From Lachnospiraceae bacterium (GTDB taxonomy: Bacteria > Bacillota > Clostridia > Lachnospirales > Lachnospiraceae), in the NCBI GenBank assembly GCA_017455435.1, contig JAFTAU010000057.1:1-64000 (forward strand): a stretch of 64,000 bases of DNA, given 5' to 3'. Each line of letters starts with the position of its first letter. Position 1 is the stretch's first letter. Of the stretch, positions 9,104 to 17,512 are shown piece after piece. Made by a program: the position numbers and the translations under genes. Under the pieces are notes generated by a model. The model searched no databases. It was not told the DNA's origin and saw only the letters and a program-made list of their open reading frames with translations.

Positions 9104-9115
9104 TCGCAAATAGTA

Positions 9116-9201
9116 TATTTAAAGATTTTACCCGCTGAGCAATTATTTTTAAATTCTATTTAAAGATTTTATTGACATCGGTAAAATCTTAAAATAGAAT
9201 T
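9116..9201 (+). promoter_or_regulatory. Palindromic operator with embedded promoter for a DUF4143 ATPase gene
   Basis: Two 20-base arms, 9152-9171 and 9182-9201, form a near-perfect inverted repeat with one mismatch around a ten-base centre. The centre contains TTGACA (9172-9177), and 17 bases later TAGAAT (9195-9200) lies in the right arm, so the promoter is built into the palindrome. A further direct copy of the left-arm core, tatttaaagatttta, is at 9116-9130. This looks like an operator for a dimeric repressor. Confidence 0.6.
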
Positions 9202-9232
9202 ATCTTGAACTAATAGCATCGGAGGTATCCAC

Positions 9233-10414
9233 ATGGTAATAAGAGAACACTATCTAAAGCAGATCAGACCATTTTACGATAGTGACCTGATCAAGATCAT
9301 TACCGGAATAAGAAGATGTGGAAAGTCTGTTATCCTGGAACAGGTTCAGGATGAGATAAAAGCAGTTGGTAAGTCATGCCTCTTCCTTGACTTTGATCTT
9401 AAACCGATAAGAAATCTGATTCCCGATGCTGATTCACTTATCGACTATGTCGATAAGTATATAAAAAAAGAAAAACTATATGTGTTCCTTGATGAGATAC
9501 AGAATGTTAAGGAATGGAATGAAGCTTGTCGTACTTTACGACTGAAGAATTGCTCAGTCTTTATATCTGGCAGTAATTCCAAGCTTTTATCCAAAGAATT
9601 CACGAAAGAACTGTCCGGACGATATATATCATTCCGGGTAAGACCTTTTGTATATAAGGAAATCCTGGAATATACAGAGCAGAACAAAAAAGAATACAGC
9701 ATATCCGATTATCTTGTTTGGGGAGGCTTTCCTGCAGCACTGGCGCAGGATGATGTTGCGGCAAAAAGACGCTATCTCACCGATCTGAACGATACGATCG
9801 TATATAACGACCTCGAAAACCGTTATAAGATACGCAAAAAGGAAGAGTTTGAAAGAATCGTAGATTATATCTTGATATCCAACGCGCGTATATTCAGCGC
9901 CAAGTCCATAGCGGATTACATGAAAGGCAAAAACATATCCGTTTCGGTTCCGACCGTTATTAAGTATCTTGGATATCTTAAGGAAGCATATGTTATTGCT
10001 GATGTCGCCCTTTACTCTCCCAAAGCAAAGTCAAAGCTGAATTATTATTACAAGCTTTATGATGAAGATGTATCGATGAATAGCATAAGGGTATCCGGGA
10101 CAAGATATGACATTACGCATAATCTAGAAAACATTGTTCTTAATGAACTTCTGTTCATGGGGTATGAAGTAACTGTATATGATAATAAAGGCAGAGAGAT
10201 AGACTTCAGGGCAGAAAAAGACGGTAAGACCTATCTGATCCAAGTTGCTTATTCTGTAGCTGAGGATAAGGCTTATGAAAGAGAATTCTCAGCTTTTTCA
10301 AACATTGATAACACATTAAAGAAGATAATCATAACCAATGATGATATAGATTATTCAACCAGTACGGTATATCACTATAAACTCAGGGAATTTCTGATGT
10401 TGGATGAACTATAA
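9233..10414 (+). CDS. ATP-binding protein, AAA ATPase plus DUF4143 (copy 1)
   Basis: A 393-residue P-loop ATPase of the large AAA_14/DUF4143 family, whose cellular role is unknown. Walker A is the variant GIRRCGKS (near residue 23), Walker B is VFLDEIQ and a sensor-like SGSNSKLLSKEF follows. The C-terminal DUF4143 part runs from about residue 190 to the end; its REIDFRAE motif keeps the acidic residue, but the usual following ExK is replaced by IQVA. GGAGG precedes the ATG at 9233. It is AT-rich compared with its left neighbours and is controlled by a striking palindromic promoter. Two more family members occur in this window. Confidence 0.85.
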   Translation: MVIREHYLKQIRPFYDSDLIKIITGIRRCGKSVILEQVQDEIKAVGKSCLFLDFDLKPIRNLIPDADSLIDYVDKYIKKEKLYVFLDEIQNVKEWNEACRTLRLKNCSVFISGSNSKLLSKEFTKELSGRYISFRVRPFVYKEILEYTEQNKKEYSISDYLVWGGFPAALAQDDVAAKRRYLTDLNDTIVYNDLENRYKIRKKEEFERIVDYILISNARIFSAKSIADYMKGKNISVSVPTVIKYLGYLKEAYVIADVALYSPKAKSKLNYYYKLYDEDVSMNSIRVSGTRYDITHNLENIVLNELLFMGYEVTVYDNKGREIDFRAEKDGKTYLIQVAYSVAEDKAYEREFSAFSNIDNTLKKIIITNDDIDYSTSTVYHYKLREFLMLDEL

Positions 10415-10691
10415 GTAATCTGTTAAAAGAAATAATGTATGAATATAATAATCCTAGAACAAGCACGTACAGATGCCGTTAGAAAGTTTGACTACCAAAT
10501 GGCAGTTGCTTTGGAATATTTATTAACTGAAATAAATGAATGTTGCCAGGGTTACCGCCATCGGATAATCGCTGTAGTAAATTGGTTCGGTTTTACTACA
10601 AATTTACTACAGACCAAGGCTTAGATATGCCGGGAAAGGGCACTTTAAGTCAAAACAACAAGAAATGACGAGTCCTTGAAAAACCTAATGA
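10415..10691. other. Gene-free AT-rich stretch between ATPase and gene remnants
   Basis: No start codon here has both a ribosome site and a recognisable product. A 61-codon open frame at 10439-10624 exists, but it lacks a Shine-Dalgarno site and family resemblance. I read this as degraded DNA. Confidence 0.4.
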
Positions 10692-10697
10692 TTAAAG

Positions 10698-10789
10698 GCT
10701 TTACGAGGATTTTCGGGGCAAATCGTAACTATGATAAAAGTTTTGTTTGTCTGCCAAGGCAGGATTTAATGCCAAAGCGAGGAATGGCG
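10698..10789 (+). pseudogene. 5' remnant of a low-molecular-weight protein tyrosine phosphatase gene
   Basis: From ATG 10731 the frame reads MIKVLFVCQGRI and then stops. After a small insertion and a frame change come codons for MAE (10784-10792). Known phosphatases of this family begin MIKVLFVCHGNICRSPMAE, so the active-site loop is recognisable but destroyed, with loss of the second half of the CX5R motif. A GC-rich fragment matching the other end of such a protein lies at 17171-17299. Confidence 0.5.
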
Positions 10790-10885
10790 GAAATAAGCCA
10801 TTTATGGGCAGACTGGTATCTGATTTACACCCCGTTTACACTTTTTAAGGTGAACTACCCGATGAATTAAAAAAATATGGTATGA

Positions 10886-11046
10886 ATGATGAATAACATT
10901 ATAAAAATTGATGAAACATACAATAATTGGATAGTGGAATATTTGAAAGTAGTATTTCAGTTTTTTCTATTGAAGAAGTGGATGTAAACAGAGAATTGAG
11001 TTTTACTGGGATAAATATATTAATTGAAAAAATGGAGAATGAATGA
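10886..11046 (+). pseudogene. Broken small ORF upstream of the HEPN-like gene
   Basis: The frame from ATG 10886 (MMNNIIKIDETYNNWI) and a second frame ending at TGA 11044-11046 (SISVFSIEEVDVNRELSFTG, then INILIEKMENE) together look like one short protein of about 50 residues split by a frameshift near 10935-10945. Its end overlaps the start of the next gene by four bases, as in a coupled pair such as an immunity or antitoxin gene before a toxin gene. The identity is unknown. Confidence 0.4.
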
Positions 11047-11771
11047 TGGATAAGAGTGAGTTATTGAGTAAATCATCAAGACTAAAAATAAGTATACAAT
11101 CAAATTTGAATAATACATATTTATGGGTAAAGCTTGCAAAAGAGGCAGTAGATCAGTTGCCAGACACACAATTTGACTTTGAAGTGCCAAGTGCTAAGAA
11201 AATACACAGATTAAAGACTGTTCATAGAGATGATCCGAAACATCTTAAAGAACGGATAGTAACAAGAGATATACCAGTGAGTGCATTTATTACAATTGTT
11301 TCAGACATTGAAGACTATTTATCAAAGATAATGAAATGGATTCTGTTGACTGATAATGAAAGAATTAAATGTACAATTCCAGGAGTTAATTTTGCAAAAG
11401 AGATCTCAATTGTCGATTTTTTGACGGTAGATAGGGTTGATTTGATAGAAGAAATTGTAGATCAACGTTTAAGTTCTTTATTTTATGCAAAGCCTCAAAA
11501 GCAACTTGAGTATCTAGATAAGGCTGTAGGAATAAAAATTGACGATGAAATATGGAATACTTGGGTTGAGATAAAAGCACGAAGAGATCTCTGGGTGCAT
11601 AATGAAGGCGTAGTAAACCAAATTTATATTGAAAAAACAGGAAATAAGAGTGGCTATATAAAAGATGATATTGCAACTATTGATAATGGCTATTTTATGG
11701 GGTGCATTTCAAAGTTGAAAACCATGGTTGGATGTATTGATAGGGAAATTAGAAAAACATATAAAGAGTAA
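11043..11771 (+). CDS. HEPN-like domain protein (putative)
   Basis: A 242-residue helical protein without signal peptide or membrane segment. Near the C-terminus the sequence ARRDLWVHNEGVVN contains R181-X4-H186, the RX4-6H signature of HEPN domains, which are often metal-independent RNases in toxin-antitoxin and phage-defence systems. The segment SDIEDYLSKIMKWIL fits the first HEPN helices. The start may be ATG 11043 or 11046, both behind GGAG. It overlaps a broken small ORF upstream and is followed 47 bases later by a second HEPN-like gene. Function in defence is inference from motif and island context. Confidence 0.6.
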   Translation: MMDKSELLSKSSRLKISIQSNLNNTYLWVKLAKEAVDQLPDTQFDFEVPSAKKIHRLKTVHRDDPKHLKERIVTRDIPVSAFITIVSDIEDYLSKIMKWILLTDNERIKCTIPGVNFAKEISIVDFLTVDRVDLIEEIVDQRLSSLFYAKPQKQLEYLDKAVGIKIDDEIWNTWVEIKARRDLWVHNEGVVNQIYIEKTGNKSGYIKDDIATIDNGYFMGCISKLKTMVGCIDREIRKTYKE

Positions 11772-11818
11772 AAATGTGATTTGTAAAGGATTCATAATAA
11801 TCCTTGAGGAAAATAAAT

Positions 11819-12403
11819 ATGAATGAGGATGGAAAAGCAAATTTTTCAGTTTATTATGCTAAGTCGTTTTATAATGCCTTTATAGCTCTTGAGCAAATAA
11901 ATCAAAATAGTTCAGATGAAATGTTATATAGGATACCAGTGATGGTTAACAGGGCTTTTTCTATAGAAATCACATTGAAAGCGATGCTGCGAAAATGTAG
12001 GATTGAATACAAAAAAGAACATATCCTAATCAACCTGTTTAGTATGCTGCCAAATTCATTTCAAGAGGAAATATTGATGCATTTGACAGAAAAGGCGCCG
12101 GAGTATAGTGATTTCCATAAGTTGTCAGAGGAACTAATTCTGATTTCAGATCTATTCGTTGATTGGCGATATGCTTTTGAAGGCAATATAGCTCCTGCTG
12201 TTGATTTGAGATTCGTTTCTGCTTTTGCAAATGCTGCGATATGGACAATGTTTTCACATTATAACGTTGATCTTGTAAAACGTGATGATTTTGAAAAAAC
12301 TGATAAACAGATAGAGGATATGCTCTCCGATAACAGAGAAAAGGCTATTGAAAAAATATCGCAAAGATTAAAAGATGGACATAATATGAAGACGGTTATA
12401 TGA
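11819..12403 (+). CDS. Hypothetical helical protein, possibly HEPN-like
   Basis: A 194-residue cytoplasmic protein. The pattern of a hydrophobic N-terminal helix pair (VNRAFSIEITLKAMLRK), a central KEHILINLFSML and a late WRYAFEG resembles HEPN proteins of the non-catalytic or AbiV-like sort, but no clear RX4-6H motif is visible. The ATG at 11819 is chosen because GAGG lies ten bases upstream; an in-frame TTG at 11804 lacks a site. It forms a likely two-gene unit with the preceding gene, ended by a terminator directly after its stop codon. It could be the partner or antitoxin of the upstream protein. Confidence 0.5.
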   Translation: MNEDGKANFSVYYAKSFYNAFIALEQINQNSSDEMLYRIPVMVNRAFSIEITLKAMLRKCRIEYKKEHILINLFSMLPNSFQEEILMHLTEKAPEYSDFHKLSEELILISDLFVDWRYAFEGNIAPAVDLRFVSAFANAAIWTMFSHYNVDLVKRDDFEKTDKQIEDMLSDNREKAIEKISQRLKDGHNMKTVI

Positions 12404-12404
12404 G

Positions 12405-12432
12405 CACTCTGCATAATGCAGAGTGTTTTTTT
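12405..12432 (+). terminator. Terminator of the HEPN-like gene pair
   Basis: A perfect ten-base stem, CACTCTGCAT (12405-12414) with ATGCAGAGTG (12416-12425), is followed by seven Ts. It begins immediately after the stop codon. Confidence 0.85.
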
Positions 12433-12482
12433 GTATCAGAAGCAAATCGCTTTAGTAGTAAATAAGGTGACGAGTAAAGTAG

Positions 12483-12569
12483 AAAAAGCAGGAATTTTAT
12501 TTGTTCGGACAAGAAAATGTCGGTATAAATGTCGGTTTATATTGCAGAAATGTCGTTGGAGTAATATAA
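12483..12569 (+). pseudogene. 3' remnant of an AlbA_2-type regulator carrying NVGI repeats
   Basis: An open frame without a start encodes QENVGINVGLYCRNVVGVI and then stops at 12567-12569. It carries two copies of the 12-base unit aatgtcggtata (12516-12539) with the same left context (aagaaaatgtcgg) as the repeats inside the intact gene downstream at 13715. This looks like what is left of a related neighbouring gene or of a partial duplication. Confidence 0.5.
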
Positions 12570-12607
12570 TAAATTCGTGAATTTAGTTTTTGGGAAAGGA
12601 TACATTT

Positions 12608-13936
12608 ATGAGTCAATATATCGAGTCTGAAAAGATAGAATTAAAGGCTAAATATACGGATACTATTTGCAAGGAGATAGTAGCTTTTTTGAATGCAGAT
12701 GGGGGTCAGATACTAATTGGAGTTGACGATAACGGGAATGTTGTCGGTGTTGACAAAATAGATGAAACCTTAAAAAAGATATCTGATGTGATTACAATGC
12801 AGATTGAGCCTAATCCGCAAGAAGAAATCCGTACGGAGCTGAAGTTTGATTCTGGTAAGACTATCATAGTTTTATTTATTTCCAAAGGGATAAGGAATAT
12901 TTACTGTCAAAAGAAGTATGGTTTTTCTTCAAATGGCTGCGCGATCAGAATAGGAACAACCTGCAAAGAAATGACACCAGAGCAAATTCGTATTCGTTAT
13001 GAAAAAAACTTCTATGACGAAGAATATATGCTTAAAAAACGGGCGTCACGGGCAGACCTTACTTTCAGAGAACTGAAGATTTATTATGCGGAAAAGGGTT
13101 TTCATGTTGACGATTCATCTTTTGAAGCAAACTTCAATCTGCGCAACAAAGATGGCGATTATAATCTATTAGCTGAATTGCTCGCAGATAAGAACAATAT
13201 ACCTTTTTCATTTGTTAAGTTTAACGGCACAGATAAAGCGGCTATATCTGAGCGTAATGATTATGGGTTTGGATGTATACTGTCTGCTTATGAAAAGATT
13301 AAGTCAAGGTTGTCTGCTGAAAATGTATGCATATCTGATACTACTGTAAGACCCAGAAAGGACATTTATCTTTTCGATTTTGATGCAGTAAATGAGGCAG
13401 TTCTAAACGCCTTAGTTCATAATGATTGGACTGTGACAGAACCGCAGATTTCTTTATTTAGTGACCGGATGGAGATATTGTCTCACGGGGGATTGCCAAT
13501 TGGAATGACAACAGAAGACTTTTACGAAGGAATAAGCCATCCAAGAAACTCAACACTGATGAGAATCTTTTTAAATATGGGACTTACGGAGCATACAGGG
13601 CATGGTGTTCCGACTATTATAAAAAAATATGGAAAGGAAGTTTTTGAAATAACAGACAACTATATAAAGTGCAGAATTCCGTATGATGAAAAAGTTTTGG
13701 GTATGAGCAAGAAAAATGTCGGTATAAATGTCGGTATAAATGTCGGTATAAATAAAACGGAAAAAGCTGTACTAGGCATATTGATAGGTAATCCAGAAAA
13801 AACGGCTGAGGAGATTGCTGTAGAAGTAGGTGTGACAAAGAGAACGATAGAGCGGACGCTGGTAAGATTAAAGAAAAAGGGGCTGATAGAGCGGATTGGA
13901 TCAAATAAGAGCGGCAGTTGGTCTGTAATTCAATGA
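12608..13936 (+). CDS. AlbA_2 (Schlafen-like) domain ATP-binding transcriptional regulator
   Basis: A 442-residue protein with three parts. Residues ~5-115 are an AlbA_2/Schlafen domain (ESEKIELKAKYTD, FLNADGGQILIGVDDNG). Residues ~255-375 are an HATPase_c_4 module of the so-called RecG-like regulators (NEAVLNALVHNDW, HGGLPIGMTTEDF, GLTEHTGHGVP). The C-terminal winged helix (AEEIAVEVGVTKRTIERTL) should bind DNA. Between the last two lie three NVGI repeats encoded by a perfect 12-base tandem repeat. ATG 12608 follows GGAAAGGA. Members are frequent in accessory islands; a role as regulator is likely, but its targets are unknown. No overlap with neighbours. Confidence 0.8.
   Translation: MSQYIESEKIELKAKYTDTICKEIVAFLNADGGQILIGVDDNGNVVGVDKIDETLKKISDVITMQIEPNPQEEIRTELKFDSGKTIIVLFISKGIRNIYCQKKYGFSSNGCAIRIGTTCKEMTPEQIRIRYEKNFYDEEYMLKKRASRADLTFRELKIYYAEKGFHVDDSSFEANFNLRNKDGDYNLLAELLADKNNIPFSFVKFNGTDKAAISERNDYGFGCILSAYEKIKSRLSAENVCISDTTVRPRKDIYLFDFDAVNEAVLNALVHNDWTVTEPQISLFSDRMEILSHGGLPIGMTTEDFYEGISHPRNSTLMRIFLNMGLTEHTGHGVPTIIKKYGKEVFEITDNYIKCRIPYDEKVLGMSKKNVGINVGINVGINKTEKAVLGILIGNPEKTAEEIAVEVGVTKRTIERTLVRLKKKGLIERIGSNKSGSWSVIQ
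13715..13750 (+). repeat. Three tandem 12-bp repeats encoding NVGI
   Basis: Three exact copies of aatgtcggtata (13715-13726, 13727-13738, 13739-13750) encode a flexible NVGI linker in the preceding regulator. Because the unit is a multiple of three, copy-number change would alter linker length without breaking the frame. Confidence 0.9.
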
Positions 13937-14070
13937 TAAAACATATACTTAAATACTAATGATGGAATCGAAAGATGGATTTGTTAATGAATCATTTCTT
14001 TGATGTGGCAGTTCAGGGGGATGACTGGATAAATGCAGCATAAGCAAATATTGGAGGAGAAAGCTGGAAA

Positions 14071-16655
14071 ATGAAGTTTGAAAATGGTTCCGAGGTTTTA
14101 CGTTTTGATTGTCATTTACATACTGTGAAAGACAAAGAATTCAAGTATTCGGGTATGGAAAATGAATTTGTATCAGACTATGTTGGTAAGTTGGAGCAAG
14201 AGAAAATATCCGTTGGGGTTATAACCAATCATAATAAATTTGATTTAGACCAGTATAAAGCAATAAAGAAGGCAGCAAAGAAAAAGGATATTCTTATTTT
14301 GCCAGGGGTAGAGCTTTCAATTAAAGAAGGTGCAAGTTCTATTCATATGCTTATCGTATTTGACCCGGAAGAATGGGTGGTTGATGGCGTTGACTATATT
14401 TCAAGGAATATAAATGCCATGTTTTTAGGCGTTGGAGATCCCGGAAACGAAAATACTTATACACAAAATGATTTGCTTACGATTATAAAAACCTTAGATT
14501 AACAGAATAAGGATTATTTTATGATTTGTGCTCATGTAGAGCAGGATAAAGGTTTTTGGAAAGAATGTGGCGGAACCCTTATACAGTCGTTAACGTCGGA
14601 GAGGATTTTCAGAAGACGTGTAATAGGCTTTCAAAAAGCTCGTACCAGGAACTTGATAAGGAAGGTACATGATTGGATGGGATATGATCTGGCATTTCTC
14701 GAAGGATCAGATCCAAAATCAATAGATGATATTGGAAAAGGTGATAAGAAAACATATATTAAGATAGGTGAGTTTTCATATTCTGCAGTTAAGTATGCAT
14801 TGACAGATTTTCAGAACAGAGTTTTTGAGGAACTGCCGGTAATCGCACATGGATACATTAAAGAAATGGGTGTTTAGGCGGCAAACTTCGCGAACCAAGT
14901 GCTTTCACTTTCTCCTGAACTGAATACGCTTATTGGAATCCGAGGTAGTGGCAAATCATCTATTTTGGAGGTGTTGAGGTACGCTTTGGATAAGCAACCG
15001 GCACAAGATGAAAAGTATAAAAATGAACTGGTAAAAGCTGTGCTTGGTTCAGGTGGACAAGTTGAACTTACAATAGTCGATAGGTTTTCAAAAATCTATT
15101 CTTTGAAGAGAATAATTGGTGAAAAAATAACAATATACAATGAAAACGGCGAAATATTAAGTATCCCTGTTGAATCAATACTTAGGAATCCGCTGTACTT
15201 TGGACAGAAAGATCTGGCGTTAACGCGCAAGGGCTATGAATACGACCTTCTTAATAAGATTATTGGTGATAAAGTACAAGATATAATTAAAGAGAAAGAG
15301 GTTATACAAAGCAAGTTAACTGAAGATATAGAAAAGTTGATAGTCTTAACGGATATACCTTGACAGATAGCAGATTTATCATCAGAAAACGCTACTTTGC
15401 AGCATCGCCTTAAGGTATATCAAGAAAAAGGATTGGATGAAAAATTAAAGAAACAAACATCGTGTAATACGGATTTAGTAAGAATAGATTCTCTTTCTGA
15501 ATGGCTAGATGAACTTATTCAGTCGTTAGAAAGCGCATATTCCAAGGATGGACGTGAACTACTCTCAATTGATAACTATGTTTCCCAATATAACAGTGAA
15601 ATATTTGATGATTTAAACCCTTTGATAGTGCAAGCAAACGCAAGCATAGATGCAATCAAGCAGGATATAGATACTCTAAAAAAATATAAGGAGAAAATAT
15701 CCTTAGTAAGAGAAAAACTTATTCTGAAGATTGATTCGTTAAAGGATGAGTTTGCTGAAATAAAGTGTGAAATAAATGATGAACAACTAGATGCTGATAG
15801 CTATGTGTCTGACCAGAAGAAATTAGCTGCAAATAATGAGAAGATAGCAAAGCTAAAAGAAAACTTAAAATCAAAGGATAAGTTGTGCTCCGCTATAAAA
15901 AAGGATTTGTTGATCGCAATGAGTTGCTTCGGAAGAATTTCCATGATTATGAAATTGCTTCTAGTGAGATTAATCAGCAACAAGATCAACTTTCGATAGA
16001 TATGGTTTTTAAAGGAAATAAGGCAGAACTGAAAGAGAAACTCACAGCATATTTTAAGGGGACAGGTCTATCCGATGCAAAGTATATTGCAATGAGTGAG
16101 GAGTTTTCAGATATGCCAGCCCTAGTTGAAGATTACTATTTGAATGAAGGTGGTGTAATAAAACAATACTGCACTGATACGATATACGCAAAGATGTCGC
16201 AAAAGATTGAAGAAGGTTATAAAGAGATGCTGGTTGATGATACCCCAAATGTGATCAGTATTTCATATCATGGAAAGCCTTTAAGCAAGCATTCGCTAGG
16301 CCAAAGAGCGTCCGCATTAATCCTATTTATACTAACGCAGCATGACAGTGATGTAATTATTGTGGACCAGCCAGAGGATGATTTGGATAATCAGGTAATT
16401 TACGAGGAACTTATTCAAACTATAAAAAAAGAAAAGAGCGATATGCAATTCATCTTTGCGACACATAACGCTAACATTCCTGTGTTGGGAGATGCTGAAA
16501 GAGTCGTAACGACTGAATACCATGAGGACGGATCGATTGGGATAAAGTGCGGAACGATTGATTCAGCTGAAACCCATCGCGATATAGTGAATATTATGGA
16601 GGGTGGAGCGGAGGCATTTAAAAAGAGAAATCAAATTTATGAATCTTGGAAATAG
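14071..16655 (+). pseudogene. Disrupted PHP-domain plus SMC-like ATPase gene (TrlF-type)
   Basis: The DNA encodes about 860 residues of one protein in pieces. There is an N-terminal PHP phosphoesterase domain (DCHLHT; HNKFD; PGVELSI), then a P-loop (LIGIRGSGKSSILEV), a long coiled coil, and a C-terminal ABC ATPase half (HSLGQRASALI, IIVDQPEDDLDNQ, FATHNANIPV). The first four pieces share one frame but are cut by TAA 14500, TAG 14875 and TGA 15361. The last piece is in another frame, joined near the A6 run at 15897-15902. The region around 14878-14915 also suggests compensating indels. Intact relatives (annotated as TrlF family AAA-like ATPases) occur in defence islands. The copy must be inactive unless the sequence has errors. 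Confidence 0.8.
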
Positions 16656-17170
16656 GGAAGAAGTATATTTTTGGTATACTTTAGGGATGAAAACGGTACA
16701 ATTCGTTATGACGTGTTAGGATGCCTGTTTTATAATTTCCTTGTTAGATTGTATCGGAATTCATTATGCACAGTGGAGTAAGCAGGAATGGTTTGCACCT
16801 AGAATGGTACGGTGGCATAAGGAAAATCTGGAACCATATGTGCATGGAGAGCGCATATATGCAGATGGTTTTTATCTATTGCATGTGAAGAGCATAGATT
16901 AAGATTATTCGCAAGCGGTGCATCGAGATATCGTACACAAATTCGCAAGCAATGTCTGTGTCCTGACAAAGTCTGCGCTGGCTTGTTGGGGACAGCCCCA
17001 ATCCCCGGGAGCATCTGTATGACAGATGAGCTACGCGCCATAGCGCTTTATAGTTTTGGTGTTTGGAGTTTATATTTTTAAATCAGGTTTTATTAATGCG
17101 GTAATAGCACTTTCTGTACTCTGAAATCAACTCTTAAATCAGAGTACAGGAAAAAAATATATCCTAAACG
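16656..17170. other. Degraded DNA at the right side of the island, no intact gene
   Basis: Short open pieces can be read on the plus strand (for example codons for HYAQWSKQEWFAPRM around 16761 and for WGQPQSPGASV around 16990), but stops interrupt them and none has a start site. An 80-codon frame on the other strand is not convincing. I see no RNA gene or terminator. Confidence 0.5.
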
Positions 17171-17299
17171 CATTTCCTGATGGAATACGCGGGGGAGCGC
17201 AGAGACGTCGCCGACCCGTGGTACACGGGAAACTTTGAACGGGCGTACGCGGACATTGACGCCGGGTGCGACGGCCTGCTTGCGAGCCTGACAAAATAA
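17171..17299 (+). pseudogene. 3' remnant of a low-molecular-weight protein tyrosine phosphatase gene
   Basis: The frame reads HFLMEYAGERRDVADPWYTG and ends in GLLASLTK and TAA (17297-17299). The DVADPWYTG segment, with the general-acid Asp and following Pro, is the hallmark near the C-terminus of this phosphatase family. The piece is much GC-richer than the surrounding island. The upstream ~110 residues are missing here; a decayed N-terminal counterpart lies at 10731, 6.4 kb upstream in the same orientation. Confidence 0.75.
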
Positions 17300-17433
17300 A
17301 ACTTAATTCATTCTTGATAATTCATTTTTACACGGTGTAGGTTTGCCAAACATATGAACTATTTAGTCAAAAATAGTAAATAGAGAAAAACGGTAATTGT
17401 GACAAGATATCCGAATAAAGCTGAAATAATCTG

Positions 17434-17462
17434 TTGATTGATCGATTTTTCACTGATATAAT
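17434..17462 (+). promoter_or_regulatory. Promoter of the second DUF4143 ATPase gene
   Basis: TTGATT (17434-17439), a 17-base spacer and TATAAT (17457-17462) lie about 50 bases before the GTG start at 17513. Confidence 0.65.
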
Positions 17463-17512
17463 AACTTTAGAGAAAAGTGGCAATGGTGCCGGATATTTCG
17501 AGGAGGCTAACA

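Noticed and set aside
10439..10624. 61-codon open frame after the first DUF4143 ATPase
   Set aside because: It has no Shine-Dalgarno sequence and no recognisable family, and lies in DNA with other gene fragments.
13715..13750. Short tandem repeats as a CRISPR-like array
   Set aside because: Units are 12 bp, contiguous without spacers, and encode a linker in a protein frame.
15361..15363. In-frame TGA in the PHP-ATPase gene as possible selenocysteine or recoded codon
   Set aside because: TAA and TAG interrupt the same frame and a frameshift follows; no selenocysteine-type hairpin was seen after it, so decay is the simpler reading.
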